Assembly: GCA_913054205.1 (NCBI GenBank)
Contig: CAJXJM010000007.1
Span: 1 to 17,806, forward strand
Length of the DNA stretch: 17,806 bases
DNA from: an uncultured Rhodospirillaceae bacterium
Lineage (GTDB): Bacteria; Pseudomonadota; Alphaproteobacteria; Rhodospirillales; UBA2165
Direction: 5' to 3'
Shown here piece by piece: positions 1 to 8,387 of the stretch (within the stretch, counting starts at the first letter, position 1; the number at the start of each line of letters is the position of its first letter). The notes beneath the pieces were generated by a model that saw only the letters and a list, made by a program, of their open reading frames with translations, was not told the origin of the DNA and searched no databases. The translations under genes and the position numbers were made by a program.

Positions 1-823
1 GCTCTCCTTCAAAGCCAACGACGTCGGCTATAATTTGCGCTAAATCCCCTATTGTGACTTCTTCGCCGGTACCCATATTTATATGGATCGCACCGCTGTA
101 ATGTTTGATCAAATGCACCAGCGCATCAGCACAATCATCGACATGAAGAAATTCACGGAAGACTTTTCCAGTACCCCAAATAGGTAGGGTCTTGTCGCCA
201 TTTGATTTGGCAATATGTGCTTTGTTCATAATTGCCGGAATAACGTGACTGCTTTCAAGATCAAAATTGTCGCCCGGTCCGTACAGATTGTTGGGCTGAG
301 CCGAGATGTAGTCGCAGCCATATTGTTTGCGATAGGCCTCACACATTTTAATGCCGGCTATTTTTGCAATGGCATACCATTCATTGGTTGGTTCCAACGG
401 GCCTGAAAGCAATGCTTCCTCGGCCATCGGCTGTGTCGCTTCACGCGGATAAATACATGCAGAGCCTAGAAACAAAAGTTTTTCAACATCGTTTTGATGA
501 GAAGCCTGAATGATGTTGGTCTCAATGGCGATGTTGTTATAAATGAACTCAGCTGACCGGGTTGAGTTTGCCATGATGCCGCCAACAGTCGCAGCAGCAA
601 TGACCACCACATCTGGCTTATTTGCTGCGACCCAGTCATTGACGTTTGCTTGATTGATGAGATCAAGTTCCTTGTGGCCAGGCGTGAGAATATTGCATTC
701 TTCTGATTCCAAACGCCGTACCGTGGCGCCGCCGACCATGCCCGAAGCACCGGCAACCCAAACTTTTTTACCTTTTAATCCAAACGGTTCGGCCAACTTT
801 CCCTCTTCTTTAGTCTCGGCCAT
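1..823 (-). CDS. fcl: GDP-L-fucose synthase, C-terminus cut by window edge
   Basis: Converts GDP-4-keto-6-deoxy-mannose to GDP-L-fucose by epimerisation and NADPH-dependent reduction in the cytoplasm, the step after Gmd. I read 274 codons from the ATG at 823. The dinucleotide-binding loop GASGMVG is at residues 25-31, GSACIYP at 120-126 supplies the catalytic Ser121 and the family Cys123, YAIAK at 150-154 gives the catalytic Tyr/Lys pair, and [10 protein letters not shown] at 178-187 followed by SHVIP carries the family His193. About 45-50 C-terminal residues lie outside the window. The N-terminus is roughly 16 residues longer than usual. The start is supported by AGAGG five bases upstream and overlaps the end of gmd by 14 nt, suggesting translational coupling. 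The motifs separate it clearly from other extended short-chain dehydrogenases. Confidence 0.95.
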   Translation of the reverse strand, partial: MAETKEEGKLAEPFGLKGKKVWVAGASGMVGGATVRRLESEECNILTPGHKELDLINQANVNDWVAANKPDVVVIAAATVGGIMANSTRSAEFIYNNIAIETNIIQASHQNDVEKLLFLGSACIYPREATQPMAEEALLSGPLEPTNEWYAIAKIAGIKMCEAYRKQYGCDYISAQPNNLYGPGDNFDLESSHVIPAIMNKAHIAKSNGDKTLPIWGTGKVFREFLHVDDCADALVHLIKHYSGAIHINMGTGEEVTIGDLAQIIADVVGFEGE

Positions 824-1871
824 CGTCGCCTCTTTTTAGTAACTCCAAATCACTTTTTACCATGTCGCTCACAAGGTCAGAAAAGGGGGTCGTATGCTGC
901 CACCCCAGTATATCTAGCGCCTTAGCAGGATTACCTAACAATGTTTCAACCTCGGTCGGTCTGAAATAGCGCGGATCGATTTCAACTAAAACGTCACCGT
1001 TTGCCTCATCAATTCCTTGTTCATCGACGCCACTACCTTGCCAGAAAATTTTGCGGTCGATTTCAGCAAAAGATAGTTCGACAAATTCGCGCACGGAATG
1101 CTGCTCACCTGTTGCAAGTACATAATCATCCGGCTCATCTTGTTGTAACATGCGCCACATGCCTTCTACGTAGTCCCGGGCATGGCCCCAATCTCTAAGC
1201 GCATCAATGTTACCGAGGTAAAGTTTTTCCTCGCTGCCAAGATTCATTGCCGCGACAGCCCGCGTTATCTTGCGGGTCACAAATGTTTCGCCGCGGATCG
1301 GACTTTCATGATTAAACAAAATGCCGTTTGAGGCGTGCATGCCGTAGGCTTCACGGTAATTTACGGTAATCCAATACGCATAAAGTTTGGCTGCTGCGTA
1401 GGGGCTTCGTGGATGAAACGGCGTGGTTTCGGTTTGCGGCGTTTCAACGACTTTACCGTAGAGCTCTGAAGTTGAAGCTTGATAAAATTTCGCTGATTTT
1501 TCCAACCCCAATATTCGGATTGCCTCAAGCAGGCGCAGCGCACCAATGCCATCTGCATTCGCCGTATATTCTGCGGTGTCGAAACTTACTTGCACATGAC
1601 TTTGAGCAGCGAGATTATAAATCTCATCCGGTTGAACTGATTGCACCAGGCGAATGAGATTTGTTGCATCGGTCATGTCGCCAAAATGCATAAAAAAGTT
1701 TGTGCCTTCGATATGCGGATCAGTATAGAGATGATCAACGCGGCCGGTATTAAATGACGAAGAGCGACGCTTGATGCCATGAACCTCATAGCCTTTAGTA
1801 AGCAACAACTCGGCGAGATAGGCTCCATCTTGACCGGTGATACCTGTGATCAATGCTTTTTTCTGGCTCAT
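810..1871 (-). CDS. gmd: GDP-mannose 4,6-dehydratase
   Basis: Cytoplasmic NADP-dependent enzyme making GDP-4-keto-6-deoxy-D-mannose from GDP-mannose, the substrate for the fucose synthase encoded next. The protein is 353 aa, a normal family length. GITGQDG at residues 10-16 is the nucleotide-binding glycine motif; STSELYG (133-139) carries catalytic Thr134 and Glu136; YAAAK (158-162) gives Tyr158 and Lys162. The stretch [19 protein letters not shown] is a family hallmark. The frame extends five codons upstream to a TTG at 1886, but the ATG at 1871 has GGAAGA seven bases before it and gives the usual N-terminus [10 protein letters not shown], so I chose it. It lies 34 nt after wecC and overlaps fcl. 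Confidence 0.97.
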   Translation of the reverse strand: MSQKKALITGITGQDGAYLAELLLTKGYEVHGIKRRSSSFNTGRVDHLYTDPHIEGTNFFMHFGDMTDATNLIRLVQSVQPDEIYNLAAQSHVQVSFDTAEYTANADGIGALRLLEAIRILGLEKSAKFYQASTSELYGKVVETPQTETTPFHPRSPYAAAKLYAYWITVNYREAYGMHASNGILFNHESPIRGETFVTRKITRAVAAMNLGSEEKLYLGNIDALRDWGHARDYVEGMWRMLQQDEPDDYVLATGEQHSVREFVELSFAEIDRKIFWQGSGVDEQGIDEANGDVLVEIDPRYFRPTEVETLLGNPAKALDILGWQHTTPFSDLVSDMVKSDLELLKRGDDGRD

Positions 1872-1905
1872 AGTTTGATCTTCCAAATCATTGTTTTATT
1901 TTTCA

Positions 1906-3174
1906 CTAGCGCCACACACCACGTGTGTCGATGATTTTTTTTCCGTCCAATACACTTTGATCGACTTCTTTGAATTCGCGGTGATCGGTTAACACGACAA
2001 TTGTATCCGCATTCCGCAGAGCTTGGTCATATGAACAATATTTGGTGTTTTTAAATTTTTTCAAGGAAGAAGGTAGTTCTTTAATATTAGGCTCAACAAT
2101 TAAGATTTTTCCGTCGTGTTGCGTCGCCAGTTTTTCGACAATTTCCATCGCCGGGCTTTCCCTCAAATCATCAATGTCGGCTTTATAAGCGAGGCCCAGA
2201 CAGGCAATGGCAGATTTGGAGGTGGTGGCATCAAGCGCCTGCTCGACAACCCAATTTGGCTTTTCATCATTCACGCGCCGGGAAGCTTGAATCAGGGGTG
2301 TCTGGTCGCGGGCTGAATCAACGATGAACCACGGATCAACCGCAATACAATGACCGCCGACGCCAGGGCCTGGTTTTAGAATTTCAACACGAGGATGGAG
2401 ATTGGCAAGATCAATCATTTCCCAAACATTGATATCCAGATTATCGCACACCAGCGACATTTCGTTGGCGAAGGCGATATTGGTATCGCGATAGGCATTT
2501 TCGGCGAGCTTTACGAGTTCTGCCGTTTGCGCATTGGTGAGATGGCAGGTTCCATTTACAAAAAGACTGTAGAGATCGCGAGCACGTTGGCTGCAAATAT
2601 CAGAAAGTCCGCCAATGACCCGGTCGTTATCTACAAGCTCAATCAATATGCGGCCCGGTAAAACCCGCTCTGGGCTGTGGGCGATAAAAATATCCGGATC
2701 ATTGTTATCTGGTGCTGGGAAAATTAAATCAGGCCTGGCCGCGGACAACCAGGTTGCGATTTGCTGGGTCGTGCCAACTGGCGAGGTTGATTCCAAGACA
2801 ACCAGATTACCTTTCTCCAGCACCGGCGCGAGCGCTTGCGTTGCTTGTTTAAGATAAGTGAGATCAGGTTTGTTGTCCGCCTTAAAGGGTGTCGGAACAG
2901 CGATAATAAAAGCATCGGCGGGTTCAGGAGTGGTTGCGGCGACGAGTTTTCCTGAACTCACCGCGCTTCGAACCAATATATCCAAATCGGGTTCAACAAT
3001 GTGGATATCACCTTTATTTATGATCTCCACTGTTTCAGGGTTAACATCGATACCCAAAACGTCGATGCCGCGATTTGCCATAATAGCAGCTGTTGGCAGC
3101 CCAACATAGCCGAGCCCAATGACTGAAACTTTATTAAACTCACCCGGTAATTTGGTTTCGGAATCAGGTGCCAC
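1906..3174 (-). CDS. wecC: UDP-N-acetyl-D-mannosamine dehydrogenase
   Basis: NAD-dependent four-electron oxidation of UDP-ManNAc to UDP-ManNAcA, using the product of the upstream epimerase. The 422-aa protein has the N-terminal Rossmann motif [10 protein letters not shown] at residues 20-29, STSPVGTT at 129-136, a central helix with [13 protein letters not shown] (218-230), and the signature [24 protein letters not shown] (by position 260-283) with the catalytic Cys at 276. The C-terminal domain has [11 protein letters not shown] and ends in TRGVWR, as E. coli WecC does; this favours UDP-ManNAc over UDP-glucose or UDP-GalNAc as substrate. Translation starts at a GTG with GAGGAG seven bases upstream, inside the last codons of wecB, with an 11-nt overlap. 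A UDP-N-acetylgalactosamine dehydrogenase is the main alternative, but the wecB neighbour argues against it. Confidence 0.94.
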   Translation of the reverse strand: MAPDSETKLPGEFNKVSVIGLGYVGLPTAAIMANRGIDVLGIDVNPETVEIINKGDIHIVEPDLDILVRSAVSSGKLVAATTPEPADAFIIAVPTPFKADNKPDLTYLKQATQALAPVLEKGNLVVLESTSPVGTTQQIATWLSAARPDLIFPAPDNNDPDIFIAHSPERVLPGRILIELVDNDRVIGGLSDICSQRARDLYSLFVNGTCHLTNAQTAELVKLAENAYRDTNIAFANEMSLVCDNLDINVWEMIDLANLHPRVEILKPGPGVGGHCIAVDPWFIVDSARDQTPLIQASRRVNDEKPNWVVEQALDATTSKSAIACLGLAYKADIDDLRESPAMEIVEKLATQHDGKILIVEPNIKELPSSLKKFKNTKYCSYDQALRNADTIVVLTDHREFKEVDQSVLDGKKIIDTRGVWR

Positions 3175-4282
3175 GCAACAGCTCCTCTACAATTCTGCCG
3201 CTCGCTTTGCCATCACCGTAGGGGTTATGGGCTTTCGACATTTCCTGGTATGCGGTTTCATTTTCAAGTAAATGCATAGCCTCTTCTACTATTTTCCGTT
3301 CATCCGTGCCAACAAGTTTGACTGTCCCTGCATCAACAGCTTCCGGGCGTTCCGTGACATCGCGCATCACCAGGACGGGCTTACCAAGCGAAGGCGCTTC
3401 TTCCTGTATACCGCCAGAATCGGTGATGATAAAATGTGCTGCTTTCATTAGATAGACAAATGGCAGGTAATCCAGCGGTGGGATCAAATAAATGTTGGCA
3501 TGATTGCCGAGGAGCCGATTGACGGGCTCCTGGACATTCGGGTTGAGATGGACGGGGTAAATGATTTGGACATCATCACGGTCGGCAAGTTTTGCGAGTG
3601 CGCGACAAATATTCTCAAATCCGTCGCCAAAATTCTCACGGCGATGACCCGTGACAAGTATAAGTTTACGTGCAGCATCCAACTCGGGAAGGTTTTTCGC
3701 CGCTTTTTCCGATATAGCGCTGTCACCATCAAGCCGATCACTAATTTGCAGCAAGGCATCGATAACCGTGTTGCCGGTGACGGATATACCCGATTGAGGG
3801 GCACCGCAGGCAAGTAGATTTTGCTCCGCCGATTTTGTCGGCGCGAAATGTAGATCACATATTGTATCGGTGAGCCGCCTGTTCATTTCCTCCGGCCAAG
3901 GGGCATAGATATCGCCGGTGCGCAATCCAGCTTCAACATGACCAACAGGAATTTTCTGATAGAAGGCGGCCAGTGAGGCCGCGAAACTGGTTGTCGTATC
4001 GCCATGAACCAGAACCCTATCTGGCTGACACTCGTTTAAAACTGTTTCAAGACCCTGAAGCGCCGCCGTTGTAATGTGCATCAGACCCTGGTTCTCAGCC
4101 ATAATATCCAGATCATAGGCAGGGTTGATGGCAAAAAGAGCGAGCACCTGATCCAGCATGTCACGATGCTGAGCCGTCACGCATACCAATGATTCAATGT
4201 TTTCTTCTGCCTCAAGGGCCATTACAACCGGTGCCATTTTTATGGCTTCGGGGCGGGTGCCAAATATTGATAAAATTTTCAC
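3164..4282 (-). CDS. wecB: UDP-N-acetylglucosamine 2-epimerase, non-hydrolysing
   Basis: Interconverts UDP-GlcNAc and UDP-ManNAc in the cytoplasm, feeding WecC. The 372-aa protein opens with the family signature [39 protein letters not shown] carries the conserved acidic and arginine residues of the active site, GHRRENFG holds the conserved His/Arg motif, and [20 protein letters not shown] with [10 protein letters not shown] completes the UDP-binding C-terminal domain. The frame opens with TTG (4285) then GTG (4282). The GTG gives the canonical N-terminus and sits six bases after AGGGA, whereas the TTG is only three bases away, so GTG is preferred. This is the first gene of the operon; a promoter candidate lies just upstream. 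Confidence 0.96.
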   Translation of the reverse strand: MKILSIFGTRPEAIKMAPVVMALEAEENIESLVCVTAQHRDMLDQVLALFAINPAYDLDIMAENQGLMHITTAALQGLETVLNECQPDRVLVHGDTTTSFAASLAAFYQKIPVGHVEAGLRTGDIYAPWPEEMNRRLTDTICDLHFAPTKSAEQNLLACGAPQSGISVTGNTVIDALLQISDRLDGDSAISEKAAKNLPELDAARKLILVTGHRRENFGDGFENICRALAKLADRDDVQIIYPVHLNPNVQEPVNRLLGNHANIYLIPPLDYLPFVYLMKAAHFIITDSGGIQEEAPSLGKPVLVMRDVTERPEAVDAGTVKLVGTDERKIVEEAMHLLENETAYQEMSKAHNPYGDGKASGRIVEELLRGT

Positions 4283-4316
4283 CAAATATCCCTGCTAAAT
4301 ATAGGCCTCCGAGGGG

Positions 4317-4345
4317 TAAATATTAGTCTCTCAGAAGCTTGTCAG
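4317..4345 (-). promoter_or_regulatory. Candidate sigma-70-type promoter for wecB operon
   Basis: On the minus strand CTGACA (4345-4340) is followed after 17 bases by TATTTA (4322-4317). The -35 box matches consensus at five of six positions, the -10 only moderately. It would start transcription near 4310, giving a leader of roughly 28 nt before the wecB GTG. An overlapping TAATAT offers a better -10 but with a 14-base spacer. Read by eye only. Confidence 0.3.
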
Positions 4346-4365
4346 TAGATTGAATAAAGCGCTCC

Positions 4366-4385
4366 AGGCCCCTTCGCAAGGGCCT
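4366..4385. repeat. GC-rich inverted repeat in the wecB/PDZ divergent region
   Basis: AGGCCC pairs with GGGCCT, and inside it TT pairs with AA after one bulged C, around a CGC loop. Neither side has a convincing T-run, so it is not a clear terminator. It lies upstream of the wecB promoter candidate and could be an operator, or a hairpin in a longer leader. Function unknown. Confidence 0.35.
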
Positions 4386-4440
4386 ATATATTTGAAAAGC
4401 CTTTGAATCATCACTATTTTTTCATAAAAGTTCTATTGTT

Positions 4441-4457
4441 CGACTAAATGTAAGTCG
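4441..4457. promoter_or_regulatory. Short inverted repeat CGACT-N7-AGTCG, possible operator
   Basis: Perfect five-base arms separated by seven bases, 58 nt upstream of the PDZ gene start. The size suits a dimeric regulator, but five-base arms occur by chance and no regulator is identifiable. Confidence 0.2.
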
Positions 4458-4514
4458 TTACTGTTTGATCCGGTCGTCAAAATTTGGCCGTTATTTGTTG
4501 AAAAAGTTATATCT

Positions 4515-5239
4515 ATGAAATTTCAGGTGTTGAATCATTCTAGATTACGGACGGTGGTGCTGACGACTGCAATTGTTGGCCTGCTCGCTTTGTGGGCTGT
4601 GCCAGCGGCAGCTGAAACCGGCTTTATGGGCCTTGAAGTTCAAGTTTTTGATAAAAAAGTCGCCAAAATTTTGGGCCAGAATAATCAATCTGGCGTTTTG
4701 GTTAAGAACGTGGCGATGGGAGAAGCCGGGGCAATCGCTGGATTTCGGCGCGGCGATCTAATCGTCAAACTTGACGGATCAAAGATCAAAAATTTTGAGT
4801 CTCTGCTCAAGGTCGTTCTTCGATCTAAACCGCGTCAGAAAATGCCTGTCGAGGTTTTGCGAAATGGCCGAAAAGTGAAATTGACCCTGGTAACCGGCAC
4901 CCGCCCACCGGCCTGGAAAGTAAATAAGGGATCTTTTGCCAATTATCCAAGTATCGGCATTACGATTGCAGCGATCACCAAAAAAGTAAGAGAGCGCTTT
5001 GCTCTGCGTTGGATAGCCTGGGCGTCGTGGTGACGCTGGTGGATAAACAAAGTAAAGTTGTTGCCACGGGGCTTAAGCCGGGGGATGTAATTGTTCAGGC
5101 AAATCTCAAGGAAATCTGGTTGCCCAAGCAACTCACAAATATAATTACGGCAGCTAAAAATGGGAAAAAATCAGAGATATTGATCTTGATAGAAAGCCCT
5201 CAAGGCTTTCGATATTCCCTACTTCCTCTAAAGAAATAA
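4515..5239 (+). pseudogene. Secreted tandem-PDZ protein without protease domain, split by one frameshift
   Basis: The first frame (4515-5033) has a signal peptide (residues 1-33, ending AVPAAA-ET), a PDZ domain at about 36-127 (SGVLVKNVAMGEAGAIAGFRRGD) and the start of a second PDZ domain up to RERFAL (159-164), then a few unrelated residues and a stop. The second domain continues in the -1 frame from about 5009 (LDSLGVVVT, then VATGLKPGDVIVQANLKEIW) to a stop at 5239. Joined, the protein is about 241 aa and resembles the two PDZ domains of DegP/HtrA proteases without the trypsin-like domain. One base seems missing between 5006 and 5009. No further lesion is present, so the change is recent, a sequencing error, or recoding. 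It may once have scaffolded or bound unfolded proteins in the periplasm; that is inference. No good ribosome binding site precedes the ATG. Confidence 0.75.
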
Positions 5240-5259
5240 GTACCGAATAGAATTAGCGC

Positions 5260-6051
5260 TTAGCCTTTGCGTGCAGTTGCAACGAGATCTTTAAAGGTCG
5301 TCATATCGGCTGCACCCGGCATAATCTGATTACCTATAACAAATCCTGGTGTTCCCGTTATCCCCAAATTTTGGGCGAGAGCACGATTGCCGGCAATGAT
5401 TTTAGTTATCGCTGGCGACCGCATATCTATTTTCAGTTTTGCAGTGTTGAGACCAATTTTCTCCGCCATCCGCATAATGCGACTTTCCGTGAATCCGCCG
5501 CGCAATTGGATGAATTCAGTATGGAGCTGCACATATTTAGTTTTATCTTGTCGCCAAGCTGCGAGAGCGGCGCGGGCGGCCAATTCTGAGGCCGGGGATA
5601 AAATCGGAAATTCCTTAAAGACGTAGCGAATGTTTTTATCTTCTGCGAGCAATTTTTTGATGGTTGGAAAAACCCGTTTACAATAGCCGCAATTGTAGTC
5701 AAAGAATTCGACAATGGTGACGTCTCCTTTTGGATTGCCGCCAACCGGTGATGTTGGGTCGTTGAGGATCAGTTCTCTGTAGGTCACTAAATTCTTGAGG
5801 CCGCGTTCTTTTTCTTCCTGGCGTTCGCGTTGCCGCAATATCCGGATTGACTCGACCACGATTTCTGGATTTTCACGCAAATAATTCCCAATAATTTCTT
5901 GAACTTCTTTCTTCTGAGCCGCGCTCAATGCGTTACTCTTTGGTGGAAAGGATTGTTTCGCCTGACCATAGCTTTCTGAGGCGAAGCCAAATGAGCCAGC
6001 CAGCATAAATAGGAGGGCGAATACGGTCGGTACGGAAAAGAAATTTTTCAT
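5260..6051 (-). CDS. DsbA-family periplasmic thiol:disulfide oxidoreductase
   Basis: The 263-aa protein has a signal peptide (about residues 1-29) and a helical, charged N-terminal segment (about 41-90) of the kind placed before DsbA-like domains in the Com1/ScsC type. The thioredoxin-fold domain follows: VEFFDYNCGYC carries the redox pair Cys121-Cys124 in a CGYC motif, and TGTPGFVIG supplies the cis-proline at 235. It probably oxidises or isomerises disulfides in exported proteins; the N-terminal segment may mediate oligomerisation. The frame is open upstream to 6123, but the ATG at 6051 begins the signal peptide directly and has AGG upstream, so it was chosen. It is the last gene of the minus-strand set, 104 nt after the lipoprotein gene, and ends 20 nt from the convergent PDZ gene with no terminator visible. 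Oxidase or isomerase activity cannot be decided from sequence. Confidence 0.88.
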   Translation of the reverse strand: MKNFFSVPTVFALLFMLAGSFGFASESYGQAKQSFPPKSNALSAAQKKEVQEIIGNYLRENPEIVVESIRILRQRERQEEKERGLKNLVTYRELILNDPTSPVGGNPKGDVTIVEFFDYNCGYCKRVFPTIKKLLAEDKNIRYVFKEFPILSPASELAARAALAAWRQDKTKYVQLHTEFIQLRGGFTESRIMRMAEKIGLNTAKLKIDMRSPAITKIIAGNRALAQNLGITGTPGFVIGNQIMPGAADMTTFKDLVATARKG

Positions 6052-6155
6052 AAATTTGGCCTGCGTTTTATTTCTTAGGTTGTTGTGTACTAGAGAAGGA
6101 CTGGATATTGCACGCAAAAACAATATATTTCACGAAAAAATGACATCTATACGAT

Positions 6156-6866
6156 CTATTTAGCCAGCACGAAATCAGCGAAAGCCGCGCTGGATGGTGA
6201 ATTTGTCGGCGTTGTCGCAAAGCCTGCGAACATAATCTGAATTTTGTGATGTTCATCATTCGGCCATATACGTTTGTACAACGCGGCAAGATCGACATTT
6301 TCGGTGTGCCATTTATCAGTATTCTCGATACCGCCACGGGCGATATATTTTGGCAGTTTTGAGGATCGATCAATGGTACCCCGCAGTAACGCATTGCGAT
6401 GCCAGATGATTGAGATTGCGCGGTCATAAGGTGGTGCTATTTTTCCGGTATAGACCAATGGTTGGCTGCCCCAACTGCCGCTTTTGGGATCGCCGCCATA
6501 AAATCCAATGAGGAGACGAATTGGATAAATTTCGCCTCGAAAAGACGGGACATTCCAAGACCAACTCAGGAAAGGCGTTGCCAATAAGCTGGCCTTGGTG
6601 CGTTTTGCAAAAATGTAACTTTGGCGGCTGGCCGATAGATTTAGCGCTGGTGATCCACCAATGGTTTCGACATTGAACTCATTTGAAATAAAATCAGCCT
6701 TTTCCATGCCGTCGACAAACCAAACGGGTGGCAGATTGATTTTTTTAAAAGTAGTGGAAGGGCCAAAAACTTCTAGATAACCTTCGGGACTGATGTCGGC
6801 GCGTGGCACGGTACACCCGACGAGAATAAGGGCCATCGTGAGGAATGATGCAGCTCTAGCCAACAT
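6156..6866 (-). CDS. Putative lipoprotein, DUF3047-like
   Basis: A 236-aa protein with a lipoprotein signal: hydrophobic residues 7-17 and the lipobox LVGC, so Cys18 would be lipidated. The rest resembles the DUF3047 family in pattern: a central FLSWSWNVP, a strand run with GFYGGDP, then RAISIIWH, and a C-terminal IQIMFAGFATT followed by a short SSAAFADFVLA. No catalytic motif is evident and the biochemical role is unknown; the beta-rich pattern would fit a carbohydrate-binding-like sandwich, which is inference. The ATG is preceded by AAGG at a normal distance. It starts 14 nt after the stop of the M48 protease gene, so the two are very likely cotranscribed, hinting at a shared role in the envelope. 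Confidence 0.7.
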   Translation of the reverse strand: MLARAASFLTMALILVGCTVPRADISPEGYLEVFGPSTTFKKINLPPVWFVDGMEKADFISNEFNVETIGGSPALNLSASRQSYIFAKRTKASLLATPFLSWSWNVPSFRGEIYPIRLLIGFYGGDPKSGSWGSQPLVYTGKIAPPYDRAISIIWHRNALLRGTIDRSSKLPKYIARGGIENTDKWHTENVDLAALYKRIWPNDEHHKIQIMFAGFATTPTNSPSSAAFADFVLAK

Positions 6867-6880
6867 ACAGCGCCTTTATT

Positions 6881-8275
6881 TTAGCGATTCTTTTTAAGTC
6901 TCATATTTTCACGAGCGGTCGTAATAATGTCTTCTGCGCGTAGCCAATTCGGCGTGCCGCGTTTTAATTGTTTTTTCGCCCGTTCTGCAATGCCAATTGC
7001 ATCGCGAAAGCGACCTCTCAAAATGGCTTCTTCCGCCAACGCTCTCGAACTTTTTCCCATTTTACCCATGCGTCCATAGGCGATGCCTAATTGACGCCAG
7101 ACAAAAGGCCGCCTGGTATCTTTGTCGGCAGCAAATTGCAGATTCTCGATCGCCTTATTCAACAGAGCCGGGTTGTTATTCTCTGCTTGGGCTTTCTCAA
7201 TTTGAGCGTGCGCGAGCTGTGCTTTCAAAAGACCGGACTGGGGCAACAGATCGACTGACATCTGGTAGGAGGGCAGAGCAAGATCAATCTTGCCGTTTTC
7301 GAAGTAAATCTGGCCTTTTAATTCGTGGAAATACGGATCTTTTGGCAATTTGGCGATGAGCTTGTCAATCAGTCCGATCGCTTTCGGAATGTTTGGTTTG
7401 CGGTAAAATGCGATCGATTGGGCATATAGGCCATCCAATGTTTCCTTATTCTCAGGCCTTTCGGGATAAGCCTGTAAGGTTCGTGATAGAGTTTGTGTAA
7501 AGCCGAAGAGCTTTGCCTTCATTCGAGCATGGCTGGTACGATCGGATGCAGATATCGGCTTATCGGCGAAACGTGATTTTTCAAGATGGTGACGAATGGA
7601 ATCAACGCGTTCACGGGTCAAGGGGTGGGTGCGCACGTAAGGGTCCTGATTGCGGGCACTTAGTAATTCCTGATCTTCCAAAACTTCCAGGAATTCCATC
7701 AATCCCTGAGCAGATTGGCCGGTTCGGTCAAGAAACCTCATGGCCGCTCGATCTGCGGAAGATTCCTGCGTGCGGCTGAAGCTCAGGTAATTTTTAATGC
7801 CAATATTTGTTCCCAATTGCATGGCGGCGGCGCCAGCATCCGGGCGACCGGCAATAATGGCTGCCCCTCCCAATAAGTAGCCGAGCATCACCGCAGCCGA
7901 GACATCTTTTCGAGCTTGAGCCGCCTTTATCAGATGGCCGCCTGCGATATGGCCAATCTCGTGAGCGAGTACGCCGATGATTTGCCCGGCATTTTTGCTT
8001 TTCATTATGAGGCCAGTATTGATAAAAAGTTGTTGTCCGCCGGCAACGAATGCATTGAGCGTGTTGTCATTTACGATATGAATGCGTATGGATGATGGTT
8101 CTAGGCCTGCGGCTTGGAGCAAAGGCGTTGCGTAAGCACGAATGGTATTTTCAATTTCGGCGTCGCGGATCATGGAAATGCCTTTAGCGTTGGCCTCCAA
8201 TGGTTGCGCGATTAAAACGACCCCGTGAATTAAGGCAAAGATAGAAAAGACAAACAGGTAGATGCGGTATTTCAA
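6881..8275 (-). CDS. Periplasmic M48 metalloprotease with TPR-like C-terminal region (BepA-like)
   Basis: A 464-aa secreted zinc protease. Signal peptide at residues 1-30 (ending LEANA). The M48 domain carries HEIGH (105-109) with catalytic Glu106 and zinc ligands His105/His109, and the third ligand in ESSAD (Glu171). A glycine/alanine-rich hydrophobic stretch at about 126-143 lies between them. THPLTRERVDSIRHHL (from about 216) is typical of the family. The remaining 200 residues read as helical TPR-like repeats (for example PKAIGLIDKLIAKLP and FENGKIDLALPSYQMSVDLLP). BepA in E. coli uses this layout for outer-membrane protein quality control; the same role is likely here. The start is a TTG with only a weak upstream GGA, but no other start keeps the signal peptide. 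First gene of the set; a promoter candidate lies upstream. Confidence 0.92.
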   Translation of the reverse strand: MKYRIYLFVFSIFALIHGVVLIAQPLEANAKGISMIRDAEIENTIRAYATPLLQAAGLEPSSIRIHIVNDNTLNAFVAGGQQLFINTGLIMKSKNAGQIIGVLAHEIGHIAGGHLIKAAQARKDVSAAVMLGYLLGGAAIIAGRPDAGAAAMQLGTNIGIKNYLSFSRTQESSADRAAMRFLDRTGQSAQGLMEFLEVLEDQELLSARNQDPYVRTHPLTRERVDSIRHHLEKSRFADKPISASDRTSHARMKAKLFGFTQTLSRTLQAYPERPENKETLDGLYAQSIAFYRKPNIPKAIGLIDKLIAKLPKDPYFHELKGQIYFENGKIDLALPSYQMSVDLLPQSGLLKAQLAHAQIEKAQAENNNPALLNKAIENLQFAADKDTRRPFVWRQLGIAYGRMGKMGKSSRALAEEAILRGRFRDAIGIAERAKKQLKRGTPNWLRAEDIITTARENMRLKKNR

Positions 8276-8322
8276 AATTTTAAATCCATTTCGTTTTCGG
8301 GCTAATTCGCCTGGATATATTC

Positions 8323-8351
8323 AAAGTAGTTCTCGTAAAGGACTGCGTCAA
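8323..8351 (-). promoter_or_regulatory. Candidate sigma-70-type promoter for the M48 protease operon
   Basis: On the minus strand TTGACG (8351-8346) is followed after 17 bases by TACTTT (8328-8323). The -35 is strong; the -10 is weak. It would start transcription near 8316, about 40 nt before the TTG start. The region is shared with the divergent transpeptidase-like gene. Confidence 0.4.
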
Positions 8352-8387
8352 ATCACAGCTGCATTTATAAATGAATCGAGTGGAAAA

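Noticed and set aside
1871..1886. TTG at 1886 as gmd start
   Set aside because: The GGAAGA ribosome site overlaps this extension and is ideally placed for the ATG at 1871, which gives the family's usual N-terminus.
4366..4385. Rho-independent terminator
   Set aside because: The stem is short with a bulge and has no T-run on either strand, and no gene ends nearby.
4980..4985. Run of six A as a programmed -1 slippery site in the PDZ gene
   Set aside because: Slippage there would replace the conserved VRERFAL stretch with unrelated residues; homology places the frame change at 5006-5009, and no slippery heptamer lies there.
8262..8387. ATG at 8262 as start of the transpeptidase-like lipoprotein
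   Set aside because: It would put the lipobox at residue 66, far too long for a lipoprotein signal, and overlap the divergent gene by 14 nt. The TTG at 8388 gives a 23-residue signal.
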